Shown piece after piece: positions 34,617-43,737 of a DNA stretch of 64,000 nucleotides. The notes under the pieces are model-generated. The model did no database searches and was not told the DNA's origin. It saw only the letters and a list, made by a program, of their open reading frames with translations. Position numbers and translations under genes: made by a program. Where the stretch lies: assembly GCA_024998685.1 (NCBI GenBank), contig JACOEH010000011.1, positions 1-64,000 of the forward strand, read 5' to 3'. Every line of letters starts with the position of its first letter. The stretch's first letter is position 1. This DNA is from Nitrospira sp. Lineage in GTDB: Bacteria > Nitrospirota > Nitrospiria > Nitrospirales > Nitrospiraceae.

Positions 34617-34721
34617 ATCCCCTTGCCGACCAACCTCCGACAAAAGACCTTTCAGATCGATACAATACGGCTTGCACGACCTCACAAAAGAGCATATAAG
34701 TAAGAGATACCGTCGATCATC

Positions 34722-34745
34722 ATGACCTACGTGGGTCGTAGTCAT
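34722..34745. other. Intergenic hairpin
   Basis: ATGAC (34722-34726) pairs with GTCAT (34741-34745), and inner TACG/CGTA pairs with one bulged base. It lies in the leader of the YbaK-like gene. No T tract; role unknown. Confidence 0.3.
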
Positions 34746-34848
34746 GAGCATCATCTCGACCACCGTCCTCTTCTCCATTGCAGTCCTCTGTCTTTATCAC
34801 CCACCGACGATCTTCGTCTGAAGATCGGCCACCACAGGAGGTGTCACC

Positions 34849-35331
34849 ATGTCCATTCCCCACACACTGAAAAGTCGTCTTGATCGTGAACATGTTCATT
34901 ACGATGTTTTGCCCCACTCACAAACGTTCCGCGCGGTTGCCGTCGCACAGACACTCCATGTACCGGAACAGGAAATGGCGAAGGTGGTGATCGTGAAAGT
35001 CAAGGAACGATTCGTCACGACGGTGCTGCCGGCCACCCGGAACGTGGATGTGCCATGCCTGCGGAAGATTTTTGGGACCCACCGCGTCCGCCTTGCGACT
35101 GAAAAAGAAATCATGCAACTCTTCCCGGATTGCGAATTGGGCGCCATGCCGCCCCTCGGCACACTCTATGGACTTCCGGTGTATGTTGATCGGTCGCTCA
35201 CTGGTGATGAAGAGATCGTCTTTGAAGGAGGTACTCATTCCGAAGCGATCCGCATGCGATACTGGGATTTTGCCGCCCTGGTATTTCCCGTCGTGGCCGA
35301 ATTCCACCGATCCCCCTCGGCGACGTGCTGA
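34849..35331 (+). CDS. YbaK/ProX-type aminoacyl-tRNA deacylase domain protein
   Basis: It encodes 160 residues with RBS aggaggtgtcacc. It has the single YbaK/EbsC fold: VHYDVLPHSQTFRAVAVAQT, EQEMAKVVIVKVKERFVTTV then GAMPPLGTLYGLPVYVDRSL with the conserved GxxPPxG substrate loop, and the end DEEIVFEGGTHSEAIRMRYW. The lysine of 'AKVVIVK' is the conserved catalytic one in this family. Such stand-alone proteins hydrolyse mischarged tRNA in trans; the exact aminoacyl-tRNA is not predictable here. Confidence 0.88.
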   Translation: MSIPHTLKSRLDREHVHYDVLPHSQTFRAVAVAQTLHVPEQEMAKVVIVKVKERFVTTVLPATRNVDVPCLRKIFGTHRVRLATEKEIMQLFPDCELGAMPPLGTLYGLPVYVDRSLTGDEEIVFEGGTHSEAIRMRYWDFAALVFPVVAEFHRSPSATC

Positions 35332-35497
35332 CCTGGCTCGGATCTCTGCCCGACACATCTTGGGAAAAATTGATGCAGATCATTCAGCGCTCGCTGTGTG
35401 AATCCCCGCAGTGATTGTTAGGTTTTCTTCACACAATCCTGTTACGATGGAGCCTGTCTCTATCAAAAGTCCCATCCTTCTTGTGAAAGGAAACATC

Positions 35498-36514
35498 ATG
35501 GTGACACGTTCACACCTCATCGCGGTCTTTCTCATCGCCTCGCTCATCGGCGCACCGAGTCTCTCATTCGCCAAAGCACGAGGATCGGGTGGAGGGTTTT
35601 CAAGTGGAGCTCGCGGCGGACAGTCTTCAATGGGCATCGGTAGCCGTGGATCCCGTACCTATCAAGACAACGGCACCAAGCCGATTGAACAGTCCACCAC
35701 CCCGAAACCGTCGGCGACGCCTCCACCGAGTGCAGCGGGCGCTCCGCCCATGCAACCGGCCCCCGCCGCGCCGTCATCCTGGTGGCAGCGCAATCCCCTA
35801 CTCGCCGGAATCGCCGGTGGTCTCGCCGGAACGTGGATCGGTCATATGCTCTTTGGCGCGACGGAGAGCAGCGCCAAGACTACGGAAGCTGAGCCGAATG
35901 CGGCATCCAACTCCGCATCCGACTCTTTCGGACTGATCCTCCTCTTGATGTTGGTAGGTGCAGGCGCGCTCTACTATTTCAAAAAAGTCCGTCAGAACCC
36001 CGCTCCGGTATTCACCGGACTCTCGCGTAGCACCGCCGCGACGGGAAGCCTGCTCGACATCTCGTCCACCTCCCCCGACAGGACGACGACTGATACGGCC
36101 TATACCGTGACCACCGAAGATAAGGCGGTCTTTCAGCAACTGCTGACCGACATTCAATCCGCCTGGAGCGCCCAAGATGTGGCGGCTTTGCGACGCTTTC
36201 TGACACCGGAAATGTTGAGCTATTTCAGCACCGCCTTGGCTGAGGACAACAGTCGAGGCGTGGAGAATCACGTGGAAAAAGTAGAGCTGCTCAAGGGAGA
36301 TGTGCGTGAAGCCTGGTCTGAAGGCGACACAGACTATGCGACCGTGGACCTACGCTGGAGCGCTTGCGACTATACCGTCTCTACGACGATCCCGCGCGGC
36401 GAACCAGGCTATCTGATTGAAGGCAGCGAAGAAACCGCGACAGAATCTCACGAAGTCTGGACCTTCATGCGCGTACGGGATGGACGCTGGCTCCTGTCGG
36501 CCATCCAGCAATAA
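35498..36514 (+). CDS. Tim44-like domain inner-membrane protein
   Basis: It encodes 338 residues from ATG 35498 (RBS aaaggaaac); an open extension to 35411 is not supported. A signal peptide (MVTRSHLIAVFLIASLIGAP) is followed by a Gly/Arg/Ser-rich segment (RGSGGGFSSGARGGQSS), Pro/Ala-rich linker, a glycine-zipper-like helix (LLAGIAGGLAGTWIGHMLFG) and a second TM helix (FGLILLLMLVGAGALYYFKK). The C-terminal 150 residues form a Tim44-like NTF2 fold: DKAVFQQLLTDIQSAWSAQD, LRRFLTPEMLSYFSTALAED and EVWTFMRVRDGRWLLSAIQQ. This architecture is common in bacterial membrane proteins of unknown role, sometimes tied to transport or envelope assembly. Confidence 0.87.
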   Translation: MVTRSHLIAVFLIASLIGAPSLSFAKARGSGGGFSSGARGGQSSMGIGSRGSRTYQDNGTKPIEQSTTPKPSATPPPSAAGAPPMQPAPAAPSSWWQRNPLLAGIAGGLAGTWIGHMLFGATESSAKTTEAEPNAASNSASDSFGLILLLMLVGAGALYYFKKVRQNPAPVFTGLSRSTAATGSLLDISSTSPDRTTTDTAYTVTTEDKAVFQQLLTDIQSAWSAQDVAALRRFLTPEMLSYFSTALAEDNSRGVENHVEKVELLKGDVREAWSEGDTDYATVDLRWSACDYTVSTTIPRGEPGYLIEGSEETATESHEVWTFMRVRDGRWLLSAIQQ

Positions 36515-36521
36515 TCCGCGA

Positions 36522-36556
36522 GAGGAGCGGCCGACTCACAGAGTCGGCCGCTCCTC
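36522..36556 (+). terminator. Perfect 15-bp hairpin after the Tim44-like gene
   Basis: GAGGAGCGGCCGACT (36522-36536), loop CACAG, and its exact complement (36542-36556). Very stable and placed 7 bases after the stop. No T run, so it may act as a bidirectional or RNA-stabilising terminator. Confidence 0.65.
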
Positions 36557-36822
36557 CGACCTGAGATCGAGCCAATGCACGTCGTTTCTCGGTCGATCTC
36601 TTCCTCGTGCCGTCCATTCTTCGCTTAAGTGGAAACCGTTCCAATAGATACCGCAGATACCGCGCAGACCCCACAGGATCAGTCAAGACAGCAACCGCTA
36701 TTCAATGGTTCGGGCGGTATGATGCCGGTGAAACTTCTATTTGAAGCGTATGCCGAGTTTGGTTCATGATGCGTGACAAGCCAGTAGACGATACTTGATT
36801 CCAAGACTGGAAGGAGGCCGAC

Positions 36823-37839
36823 ATGCCACACATGACCGCTGTTCAACTGCGCTCCCCGGGCGCGCCGTTCGAAGTCGTCAAGCGGGAGATCCCGGCACCC
36901 GGGCCGAACCAAGTCCGCATTCAAGTGCAAGCCTGCGGAGTGTGTCACAGTGACCTGTTTGTGAAGGAGGGCCATTGGCCTGGACTGCAATACCCGCGGG
37001 TCACAGGCCACGAGGTAGCCGGTATTGTCGACGAGATTGGAGCAGGCGTGACAACATGGAAACGAGGCCAGCGAGTGGGTGTGGGTTGGCATGGTGGACA
37101 TTGCAGTCAATGCGATCCTTGCCGGCGCGGCGACTTCATGGGATGCCGGAATTTCCGTGTCACAGGATTTCATGATGACGGAGGATATGCTCAGTATATG
37201 ATCGCCCGAGGTGAAGCCCTGGCCGCCATTCCGGATTCGATTTCCCCTGCCGAGGCAGCGCCGCTTCTCTGTGCCGGCGTGACGACGTTCAATAGCTTGC
37301 GTCGTAGTGGGGCGGCCGCAGGAGATCTCGTGGCCGTGCAAGGACTGGGCGGCCTTGGCCACCTTGGGATTCAGTTTGCGAGCAAGATGGGGTTTCGGAC
37401 CGTCGCAATCGGGCGAGGCAAAGACAAAGAACCCCTCGCCCTGAAGCTCGGAGCCGCCCGATATCTGGACACAGAGGCTGCCGATGTCGCAAAGGAACTC
37501 GCAAACCTTGGGGGCGCTTCGGTCATTCTTGCGACGGCCCCGGACAGCAAGGCCATGTCCACGCTTATCGATGGGCTTGGGGTTGGAGGGCGACTGCTGG
37601 TGGTCGGGGCCTCGGCCGATTCCCTCAGTGTAACGCCCGTTCAGCTGATTATGAGCCGCCGGTCCATTACAGGGTGGCCATCGGGGACCGCCCGAGATTC
37701 TGAAGACACGCTGAACTTTTGCGCGCTCACGGGGATTCGACCGATGGTCGAAACCGTCCCGCTCGAACAAGCTGCGACCGGCTATGAGCGTATGTTGAGC
37801 GGAAAAGCGAGATTTCGCGTGGTGCTCACCATGAACTGA
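36823..37839 (+). CDS. Zinc-dependent alcohol dehydrogenase (MDR family, AdhA-like)
   Basis: It encodes 338 residues. Catalytic zinc ligands are in ACGVCHSDLFVKEGHWP (Cys) and TGHEVAGIV (His, Glu); structural zinc Cys cluster in HCSQCDPCRRGDFMGC; NAD(P) site GLGGLGHLGIQFASKMGFRT. 'GWHGGHCSQCDPCRRGDFMGC' and the GFHDDGGYAQYM motif are typical of the AdhA/YahK-like group that takes primary alcohols and aldehydes. RBS ggaaggagg upstream. Cytosolic, single-gene unit. Exact substrate unknown. Confidence 0.92.
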   Translation: MPHMTAVQLRSPGAPFEVVKREIPAPGPNQVRIQVQACGVCHSDLFVKEGHWPGLQYPRVTGHEVAGIVDEIGAGVTTWKRGQRVGVGWHGGHCSQCDPCRRGDFMGCRNFRVTGFHDDGGYAQYMIARGEALAAIPDSISPAEAAPLLCAGVTTFNSLRRSGAAAGDLVAVQGLGGLGHLGIQFASKMGFRTVAIGRGKDKEPLALKLGAARYLDTEAADVAKELANLGGASVILATAPDSKAMSTLIDGLGVGGRLLVVGASADSLSVTPVQLIMSRRSITGWPSGTARDSEDTLNFCALTGIRPMVETVPLEQAATGYERMLSGKARFRVVLTMN

Positions 37840-37936
37840 TCGTGGTCATCAGTCATTCAAGGATGGTCACTTCAGAAGCTGCGAGACGATGTACTTCAGC
37901 CTGCCGGTGTCGGAGGCTTATCTAACTCACAACGGC

Positions 37937-38161
37937 TCAGCCGCCGATCCACTTCCAGAGACAGGGGGTGAGCACATAGGCTGCAGCCGAGACCACCACC
38001 CCGACCACCACGCCGAAAAGCCCAGCCACGTAGAGTCCGGCAAACGGCGCTGCACATACAAGTAAGAGCATGAACAGCGCCAATGACCGATGGCCCTCAT
38101 AAAACGTCCGACGGGCTTCAGCGGAAAATGCCGCAATAGAGGAATTGGGTCGCTGAGGCAT
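37937..38161 (-). CDS. Small two-helix membrane protein
   Basis: It encodes 74 residues from ATG 38161 (MPQRPNSSIAAFSAEARRTF). Two close TM helices, SLALFMLLLVCAAPFAGLYV and GLFGVVVGVVVSAAAYVLTP, follow a short cytosolic N-terminus. The frame is open upstream to 38305 but that part is not protein-like. No family recognised. Confidence 0.6.
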   Translation of the reverse strand: MPQRPNSSIAAFSAEARRTFYEGHRSLALFMLLLVCAAPFAGLYVAGLFGVVVGVVVSAAAYVLTPCLWKWIGG

Positions 38162-38400
38162 CTTCGTAGTATAAACCGAATGTGGCCAGGTTGAAGCCAG
38201 CGAAGCCTTCCGACTTAGTGCGCTGACGAACAGCTGTTGGTGTGCGGACCCGCCACATTGAGAGTGGACGTTCCAATACCGTATACCGTTCTCCTGATCA
38301 CTCAAGTCGCCATTTTTGATAGTTTGCGAAAATAGGAACCTACTCCCATCTATTCATTGACGAACCGGGAGGAACCGTTATTGCACATCCACCAAGACTA

Positions 38401-40212
38401 TTGTCAAACTTTCTCTCTACAACCCGTGTGATGGCGTGGTGCGTTTTCGCCGTTCTCCCGATCGGGCCCCTCCATGCAAGCACTCCCGTCGAACACGAGA
38501 ATGCCCACGCGGGGACTACAGACTGGCAACTGACTCATCCGGCAGAACTTCAAGAAATTGAAGGATATGCGTCACTGACCAGCGTGCAGAGAGGAGACGC
38601 CATCAGTCTCTACGTCAATACTCAAGATGAGTTTTATCAAATGGATGTCTACCGGATGGGATGGTACGGCGGTGCCGGAGGCCGACTCATGGAAGGCGGC
38701 ATTGTCCGCAGGGGGATTCGCCAAACGTTGCCCGAGGCGGACCCTGAAAGCGGACTCGTTGAATGCCGGTGGGGCGATCCTTACGTTCTGACGACAGACA
38801 ATCCGCATGACGACACCGCCTGGCTCAGTGGTGTTTATTTGGTCAAACTGACAGGCCTGACCGGGGGTAAGCAAAGCTACATTATTTTTGTCGTGCGTGA
38901 GGACAACCGCCGTTCCGACTATCTTTTTCAATCGAGCGTGACGACATATCAAGCCTACAATAATTGGGGCGGCCGATCGCTGTATGGATTTAACAGTGTC
39001 GGCCGCCCGGCCCGCAAGGTTTCCTTCAACCGACCCTATCTCATGAGCGAAAATCCATTGGCCGCCTTTGGAATGGGGGCCGGTGAATTCTTGACCAATA
39101 ATTCGGTTCCACCGAGCGATCCGCCGTCTCCGGCAGGATGGGAATACAACATGGTCCGGTGGCTCGAACGGGAAGGATACGATGTGACTTACAGCACCAA
39201 TGTCGACACGCATGCCGATTCCGCCTTATTGGCTTTCCATAAAGCGTGGCTCTCGGTCGGACACGATGAATATTGGTCCTGGGAAATGCGCACGCAGGTC
39301 GAGCAGGCCCGCGATCGACGTATCGGACTTGGGTTCTTTTCCGCCAATACCTGCTATTGGCAGATTCGGCTCGAAGTCAGTCCGGTAACCGGCGAGGCGA
39401 ATCGCACGATCGTCGCCTATAAGGATCAAGCCATGATGGAGGATCCATATGCCTTGGATGATGACCCTACCAACGACCATCTCATCACCGGTCGATGGCG
39501 TGAGCCGCCTCTCAACCGTCCGGAAGAATCGCTGATCGGCGTCATGTACGAAACGAATCCCGTCGAAGGCGACGTGGTCGTCACCGATCGGTCTCATTGG
39601 ATCGTCTCGGGTGTCGATCTGCCGGAAGACGGCCGCCTATCCGGTCTTCTCGGCTATGAAGTGGATCGGAGGTTCAGTGCCGCGCCGCCGCATGCCGCGA
39701 TTGTCGCGCACTCGCCGTACGTCCATGACGGGACGACGCACTATGCGGACACGGTGACCTATACGTGGCCGAGCGGCTCCACCGTCTTTGCAACCGGCAC
39801 CATGCAATGGAGCTGGGGCTTGGATGATTTTAATGCGCCGGCCTTGCGTCCTTTGCGCCGCCACCCGGCCGTCCAACAGATGACCAGAAACGTGCTCGCC
39901 CGTTTGATCGGAGAGGAATTTCCGACCGCCGATGCCGGTGGACCCTATCATGGCGTGGCGGGTATACCGGTGCTCTTCGATGGCCGGGCCTCGTCGGATG
40001 CCGATGGAACCATTCGAGATTATGTCTGGGACTTCGGCGACGGTACCCATGGAACAGGAGTCTCTCCCACACATAGCTATGCGTGGGAAGGCCACTATCG
40101 AGTCTCGCTCACGGTTATCGATGACCGCGGCGCAGCGAATCGCGCAGTCACGACCATATCCGTCGGATCGCCGCCGTCGCATGCCGACCCCAAGGAAGGC
40201 GTACCGAACTAG
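38401..40212 (+). CDS. Exported N,N-dimethylformamidase-like protein with C-terminal PKD domain
   Basis: It encodes 603 residues. The start is uncertain (TTG 38401, or GTG 38428/ATG 38431); a GGGAGGAA lies about 22 bases before the TTG. A signal peptide ends near LHASTP. The main body resembles the large-subunit C-terminal domain of N,N-dimethylformamidase: YRMGWYGGAGGRLM, SVTTYQAYNNWGGRSLYGFN, YSTNVDTHADSALLAFHKAW, LSVGHDEYWSWEMR. The last 90 residues are a PKD domain (GGPYHGVAGIPVLFDGRASS, YVWDFGDGTHGTGVSPTHSY). Most exported members are uncharacterised, so amidase activity is not assured. The next gene follows 8 nt later. Confidence 0.82.
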   Translation: MSNFLSTTRVMAWCVFAVLPIGPLHASTPVEHENAHAGTTDWQLTHPAELQEIEGYASLTSVQRGDAISLYVNTQDEFYQMDVYRMGWYGGAGGRLMEGGIVRRGIRQTLPEADPESGLVECRWGDPYVLTTDNPHDDTAWLSGVYLVKLTGLTGGKQSYIIFVVREDNRRSDYLFQSSVTTYQAYNNWGGRSLYGFNSVGRPARKVSFNRPYLMSENPLAAFGMGAGEFLTNNSVPPSDPPSPAGWEYNMVRWLEREGYDVTYSTNVDTHADSALLAFHKAWLSVGHDEYWSWEMRTQVEQARDRRIGLGFFSANTCYWQIRLEVSPVTGEANRTIVAYKDQAMMEDPYALDDDPTNDHLITGRWREPPLNRPEESLIGVMYETNPVEGDVVVTDRSHWIVSGVDLPEDGRLSGLLGYEVDRRFSAAPPHAAIVAHSPYVHDGTTHYADTVTYTWPSGSTVFATGTMQWSWGLDDFNAPALRPLRRHPAVQQMTRNVLARLIGEEFPTADAGGPYHGVAGIPVLFDGRASSDADGTIRDYVWDFGDGTHGTGVSPTHSYAWEGHYRVSLTVIDDRGAANRAVTTISVGSPPSHADPKEGVPN

Positions 40213-40220
40213 GAGAACAT

Positions 40221-41291
40221 ATGCGTATCGCCCAGATCGCTCATGTGTCGGAAAGCGTCCCTCCGAAGCAATACGGCGGAAGCGAGCGAATCGTGTCCTA
40301 TTTAACCGAAGAATTAGTGCGATTAGGACATGCGGTGACGCTCTTCGCCAGCGGGGATTCTGTCACCAGCGCGGAATTACGTTCCGTCTGGCCGCAGACC
40401 ATGCGCAATGCCGACGTTTGTATCAGAGAAGCGGTCGTCGAACTGTTGTTGGAGCGGGCATTCGGCTCATCGGGCGAGTTCGATGTCATCCATTCTCATC
40501 TGGATTTCCTGGCATTCCCCCTTATCCGCCGCAGCCGGACGCCGGCCGTCACGACGGTCCACGGGAAGCTCAACTTGCCGGAATTACAAACAGTGTATGG
40601 TTATTATCCCGAGGTGCCGCTCGTGTCGATTTCCTATGCTCAGCGCCATCCATGTCCGCAGGCGAACTGGATCTCCAACGTCTATCACGGCCTCCCCACA
40701 CATCTGTATCGACTCCATCACGCACCCGGACAATATCTTGCCTTTCTCGGCCGGATCTCTCCTGAAAAAGGGCCGGAAGCGGCCATCCACATCGCCAAAC
40801 AGGTGGGATTCCCCTTACGGATCGCCGCGAAAATCGATGCGGTCGATCGGGACTACTTCCATAGCACCATCGAGCCGCTGCTCGACCCTCCGCACGTGGA
40901 ATTTTTGGGCGAAGTGACGGACAAAGAAAAGGATGAATTTTTGGGCAACGCCGCCGCGCTCATCTGCCCCTATTGGCCTGAGTCGTTCGGGCTGGTTCTC
41001 ATTGAAGCGCTGGCTTGCGGGACTCCTGTGATCACCTACGCCCATGGTTCTTTTCCGGAGATTATCACGCACGGTGTCACCGGGTTTCTCTGCCGGACGC
41101 AAAGCGACATGATTGAAGCCATCGGGCGGCTCCATCAGATCGATCGGAGACAATGCCGTCGCGTATTTGATGAACGATTCACAGCGGAGCGCATGGTGCA
41201 AGACTATCTCGAGTCATACCGGCACGTCATCCTTGAACATGATCACGACAATAGATGTGTGCCGGACATCACGAAGCGATCGGCCGCCTGA
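40221..41291 (+). CDS. Family 4 glycosyltransferase
   Basis: It encodes 356 residues with RBS aggagaacat. The N-terminal Rossmann half begins MRIAQIAHVSESVPPKQYGG then SERIVSYLTEELVRLGHAVT. The C-terminal half has FLGRISPEKGPEAAIHIAKQ and the nucleotide-sugar binding signature PYWPESFGLVLIEALACGTP, with the E-x7-E pair. It likely transfers a sugar to an extracellular polymer or glycolipid precursor on the cytosolic side. It is coupled to the dimethylformamidase-like gene, which hints at a shared envelope role. Confidence 0.9.
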   Translation: MRIAQIAHVSESVPPKQYGGSERIVSYLTEELVRLGHAVTLFASGDSVTSAELRSVWPQTMRNADVCIREAVVELLLERAFGSSGEFDVIHSHLDFLAFPLIRRSRTPAVTTVHGKLNLPELQTVYGYYPEVPLVSISYAQRHPCPQANWISNVYHGLPTHLYRLHHAPGQYLAFLGRISPEKGPEAAIHIAKQVGFPLRIAAKIDAVDRDYFHSTIEPLLDPPHVEFLGEVTDKEKDEFLGNAAALICPYWPESFGLVLIEALACGTPVITYAHGSFPEIITHGVTGFLCRTQSDMIEAIGRLHQIDRRQCRRVFDERFTAERMVQDYLESYRHVILEHDHDNRCVPDITKRSAA

Positions 41292-41364
41292 CGGCCGCAC
41301 GTCTGCCGAACTTGTCCGGAGTGCATCGGACTGCCGGAGCGATCGTCAGAGTAAGACGCCGTAG

Positions 41365-42162
41365 TCAGTGAAAGACCGGACCCGTACTCGTTCCTTTCGT
41401 AGTGCCGCAGCACTTCTTGAACTTCTTGCCGCTGCCACAAGGACAAGGATCATTGCGTCCGATTTTGGTGTGGTGTAAGGGCTCTTGATCGAGATCACCC
41501 GTTTCGAGCCGCGCTTGGTAGATTGATCGTCCTAGATGAGCGTACTCACCCATCGCCTCGGGGAAGATCTCCATCATTGATTGGGCAAGCTGTTCCAGAT
41601 TGCTCTTCCCATTTGTTTCTTGATGAAATGCCTTGGCGAGTTTGAGAGATGCAAAGAACGTGAGCGTCATCAGCAGCGCTCCGAGCTCCTCATCAAGTTC
41701 GTCAGGCGTACACGCGTTCCATACCTCCGCCAGATAATCATAGCCCATTCCAAATCCTTGCGCCCATTGGCTCAACGGCGCATCGGTAGTCAAGTTGTCC
41801 ATCGGCTGAGGCCTCATCTCACACCCTGGCGGGAGAGACACAGTTCCTCCGGGTCGTTCCCGGACACAGTCGTTGTAGAGCGCCATCATGGCCTGGAGCA
41901 CGCATCCGGCTTCATCTTGAGTCTCGTAGCAAGCCTCCTGATCGTTGAAGACCAACGGAATCCATTCGGAAGGTGGAATCAACTCCGGTCCGTTCGCCAG
42001 ACCGAACAGAAAGCCGGCCAATTGAGGATAGGTCAAGGTATCGTTGGGCCGCTGAGGCGAAGATAAGAAGCGTATTAGCAGTGTCGCCTGCTCACTGGTG
42101 AATGGAGGGACAGCAGGCATCATAGCTTGAGCAGTCTGGCAGGTATGGCGAGTGCATTTCAA
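41365..42162 (-). CDS. UPF0149/YecA-like protein with C-terminal SEC-C zinc motif
   Basis: It encodes 265 residues from ATG 42162 (RBS ggaaggattgaa). The N-terminal helical UPF0149 domain is visible as [20 protein letters not shown] and [20 protein letters not shown]. The protein ends with a SEC-C motif, [20 protein letters not shown], where three Cys and the following residues bind zinc. SEC-C tails contact ribosomes or SecB-type partners in known proteins. Function of this one is not established. Confidence 0.88.
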   Translation of the reverse strand: MKCTRHTCQTAQAMMPAVPPFTSEQATLLIRFLSSPQRPNDTLTYPQLAGFLFGLANGPELIPPSEWIPLVFNDQEACYETQDEAGCVLQAMMALYNDCVRERPGGTVSLPPGCEMRPQPMDNLTTDAPLSQWAQGFGMGYDYLAEVWNACTPDELDEELGALLMTLTFFASLKLAKAFHQETNGKSNLEQLAQSMMEIFPEAMGEYAHLGRSIYQARLETGDLDQEPLHHTKIGRNDPCPCGSGKKFKKCCGTTKGTSTGPVFH

Positions 42163-42193
42163 TCCTTCCGTAAGCTCAGCTGAGTGAGAGAAT

Positions 42194-42802
42194 TTATCTG
42201 CCCACGAGCATTCGCGGATCGAGAGTCTGTCCCGTCATTGTGCCTTCGACACTTGCGAGGTACGCCAGCGCAACCGATGCGGCCGGCATGCCATGCGCCG
42301 TATCCATCTTGCGCGCGACCAGTGTTTCGGTTACCCATGGCGGGCTGACAATGTTCACCCGCATCTCTCGCGGCAGCTCCAAAGCTGCTGCACGGACGAA
42401 GCCTTCCAGTCCGGCGTTCACCATACTGATGGATGCGCTTCCCTTCATCGGCTCATGACTGAGCACACCGCTCGTGAGCGTAAACGACCCGCCGTCGGCA
42501 ATAAACTGGCGGCCAATTCGCACGAGATTCACTTGCCCCATCATCTTGTTCGAGAAGCTGAACACATAGTCCGCATCGGTCAGTTCATCCAGACTCCCGA
42601 ACTTCGCCTGCCCGGCCGCACTGACTACGGCATCGAGTTTTCCCACCGACTGAAACATAGCGCGAATCGAGTCCGGCGATGCCAGATCGACTTGTACTGC
42701 TCCTCTGTTCCGCCCGACCACCACTACCTCATGGCGTCCCGTGAGAGCCGCAACTACGGCCGACCCAATGGTCCCTGTTCCTCCCACCACAACCACTCGC
42801 AT
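42194..42802 (-). CDS. Short-chain dehydrogenase/reductase family protein lacking the YxxxK pair
   Basis: It encodes 202 residues, short for an SDR. The nucleotide-binding [20 protein letters not shown] and NNAG-like SAAGQAKFG are present, and Ser111 (LTSG) sits at the catalytic Ser position. Where Tyr-xxx-Lys is expected the sequence is M127-VNA-G131 ([20 protein letters not shown]), so the usual proton-relay residues are missing. A subgroup of small SDR-like proteins shares this feature. It may bind NADP without classic catalysis, or use another residue. Confidence 0.85.
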   Translation of the reverse strand: MRVVVVGGTGTIGSAVVAALTGRHEVVVVGRNRGAVQVDLASPDSIRAMFQSVGKLDAVVSAAGQAKFGSLDELTDADYVFSFSNKMMGQVNLVRIGRQFIADGGSFTLTSGVLSHEPMKGSASISMVNAGLEGFVRAAALELPREMRVNIVSPPWVTETLVARKMDTAHGMPAASVALAYLASVEGTMTGQTLDPRMLVGR

Positions 42803-42940
42803 GGCTCTTCCTCCTACCGTCTACCGTTGAGATCTGCGAATATGCTAGAGATCGAGCTGTCTGGTTTCAAGAGACAGCTGAAAAGGAAGCGGTGGAGTCG
42901 GAGGGATCAGACATGTTCAGCGACTAGGTTCTTTTCATTG

Positions 42941-43495
42941 TTACTGTGCTGTTTGCCGCTTCAAGTTCATACGCAGGGTCTTCATTCCCCCACCGTTCAC
43001 GGAGTTGTAGCCCTTCCCCGTCAAAGACAGCGTGCCACCGCCGAAGGTCTCCAGTTCTTTGCATCCCCGTTTGTTGAACTCGACGACATAGGTCAACGCC
43101 GCACTCACCGCTACCTTGTTCTCATGATTCGGAGTCGTCTTTGTTTCCTGCGGTTCAAGATCGAACTTTTTCTCATCTACCTTTTCGCCCAATTCGCATT
43201 TGAATTGGACATGGCCGGTTAAAGCAGCATCTTTCACCCCGCTGTCCTGATCTTCTATCATCAGCGTCACCACATACTGCTCGTTCCCCGCCACTTCGAG
43301 GGTCTGTCCGTCCTGCACAATATCCTTTCGCTCTTTGGTCACCACGTTGTATGTCTGCCAAGCGAGAACCGGTGGAGAAGCATCGGAGCCAGGAATTGTG
43401 ACCATCGGCACCGGTTTGACACACCCAGCAAATAAGAGGCCCAGCATGCTGACAGTCAACACGGACATCGTGACAGCGACACGACATGATTTCAT
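42941..43495 (-). CDS. Lipoprotein of unknown function
   Basis: It encodes 184 residues from ATG 43495 (RBS aaaggagtgtctc). The signal peptide MKSCRVAVTMSVLTVSMLGL ends in lipobox LLFAGC. The mature region is beta-rich (EVAGNEQYVVTLMIEDQDSG, VQFKCELGEKVDEKKFDLEP, ALTYVVEFNKRGCKELETFG) like an Ig-type fold, with a possible Cys pair (FKC / RGC). The open frame continues upstream to 43750 without RBS support. No named family. Confidence 0.75.
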   Translation of the reverse strand: MKSCRVAVTMSVLTVSMLGLLFAGCVKPVPMVTIPGSDASPPVLAWQTYNVVTKERKDIVQDGQTLEVAGNEQYVVTLMIEDQDSGVKDAALTGHVQFKCELGEKVDEKKFDLEPQETKTTPNHENKVAVSAALTYVVEFNKRGCKELETFGGGTLSLTGKGYNSVNGGGMKTLRMNLKRQTAQ

Positions 43496-43597
43496 GAGAC
43501 ACTCCTTTGCGTTCACTGAAGTGAGCGGCGGCATGCTAGGCGGTTCGCGGAGAGGAGTCAAGTAGACTGCGGCGCAAGGCACTAGATCTACCCATGC

Positions 43598-43620
43598 AAA
43601 AGACTCGGGACACCTTTCCT
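43598..43620. repeat. Short repeat, left copy
   Basis: aaagactcgggacacctttc resembles aaagactcccggtacacttt at 44501-44520 (direct orientation). The pair brackets the gene at 43738-44460. Such short imperfect units resemble REP-like or small mobile-element ends. Confidence 0.4.
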
Positions 43621-43737
43621 CTCTCGCGGTCCCGCATCTTGAGATTGATGTCATCCTGGATATCCGTACGGCCGGCCTGGTAAGAGTATGGCAGGTATCT
43701 GGTTGTTGCTGACCCAGCCTGAAAGGAATATCGCGCG

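Noticed and set aside
35418..35424. GTTAGGT as another attC core
   Set aside because: Isolated heptamer with no partner core, in the leader of the Tim44-like gene.
36679..37770. Minus-strand frame of 363 codons opposite the alcohol dehydrogenase
   Set aside because: Shadow of a clear zinc dehydrogenase gene; no protein pattern of its own.
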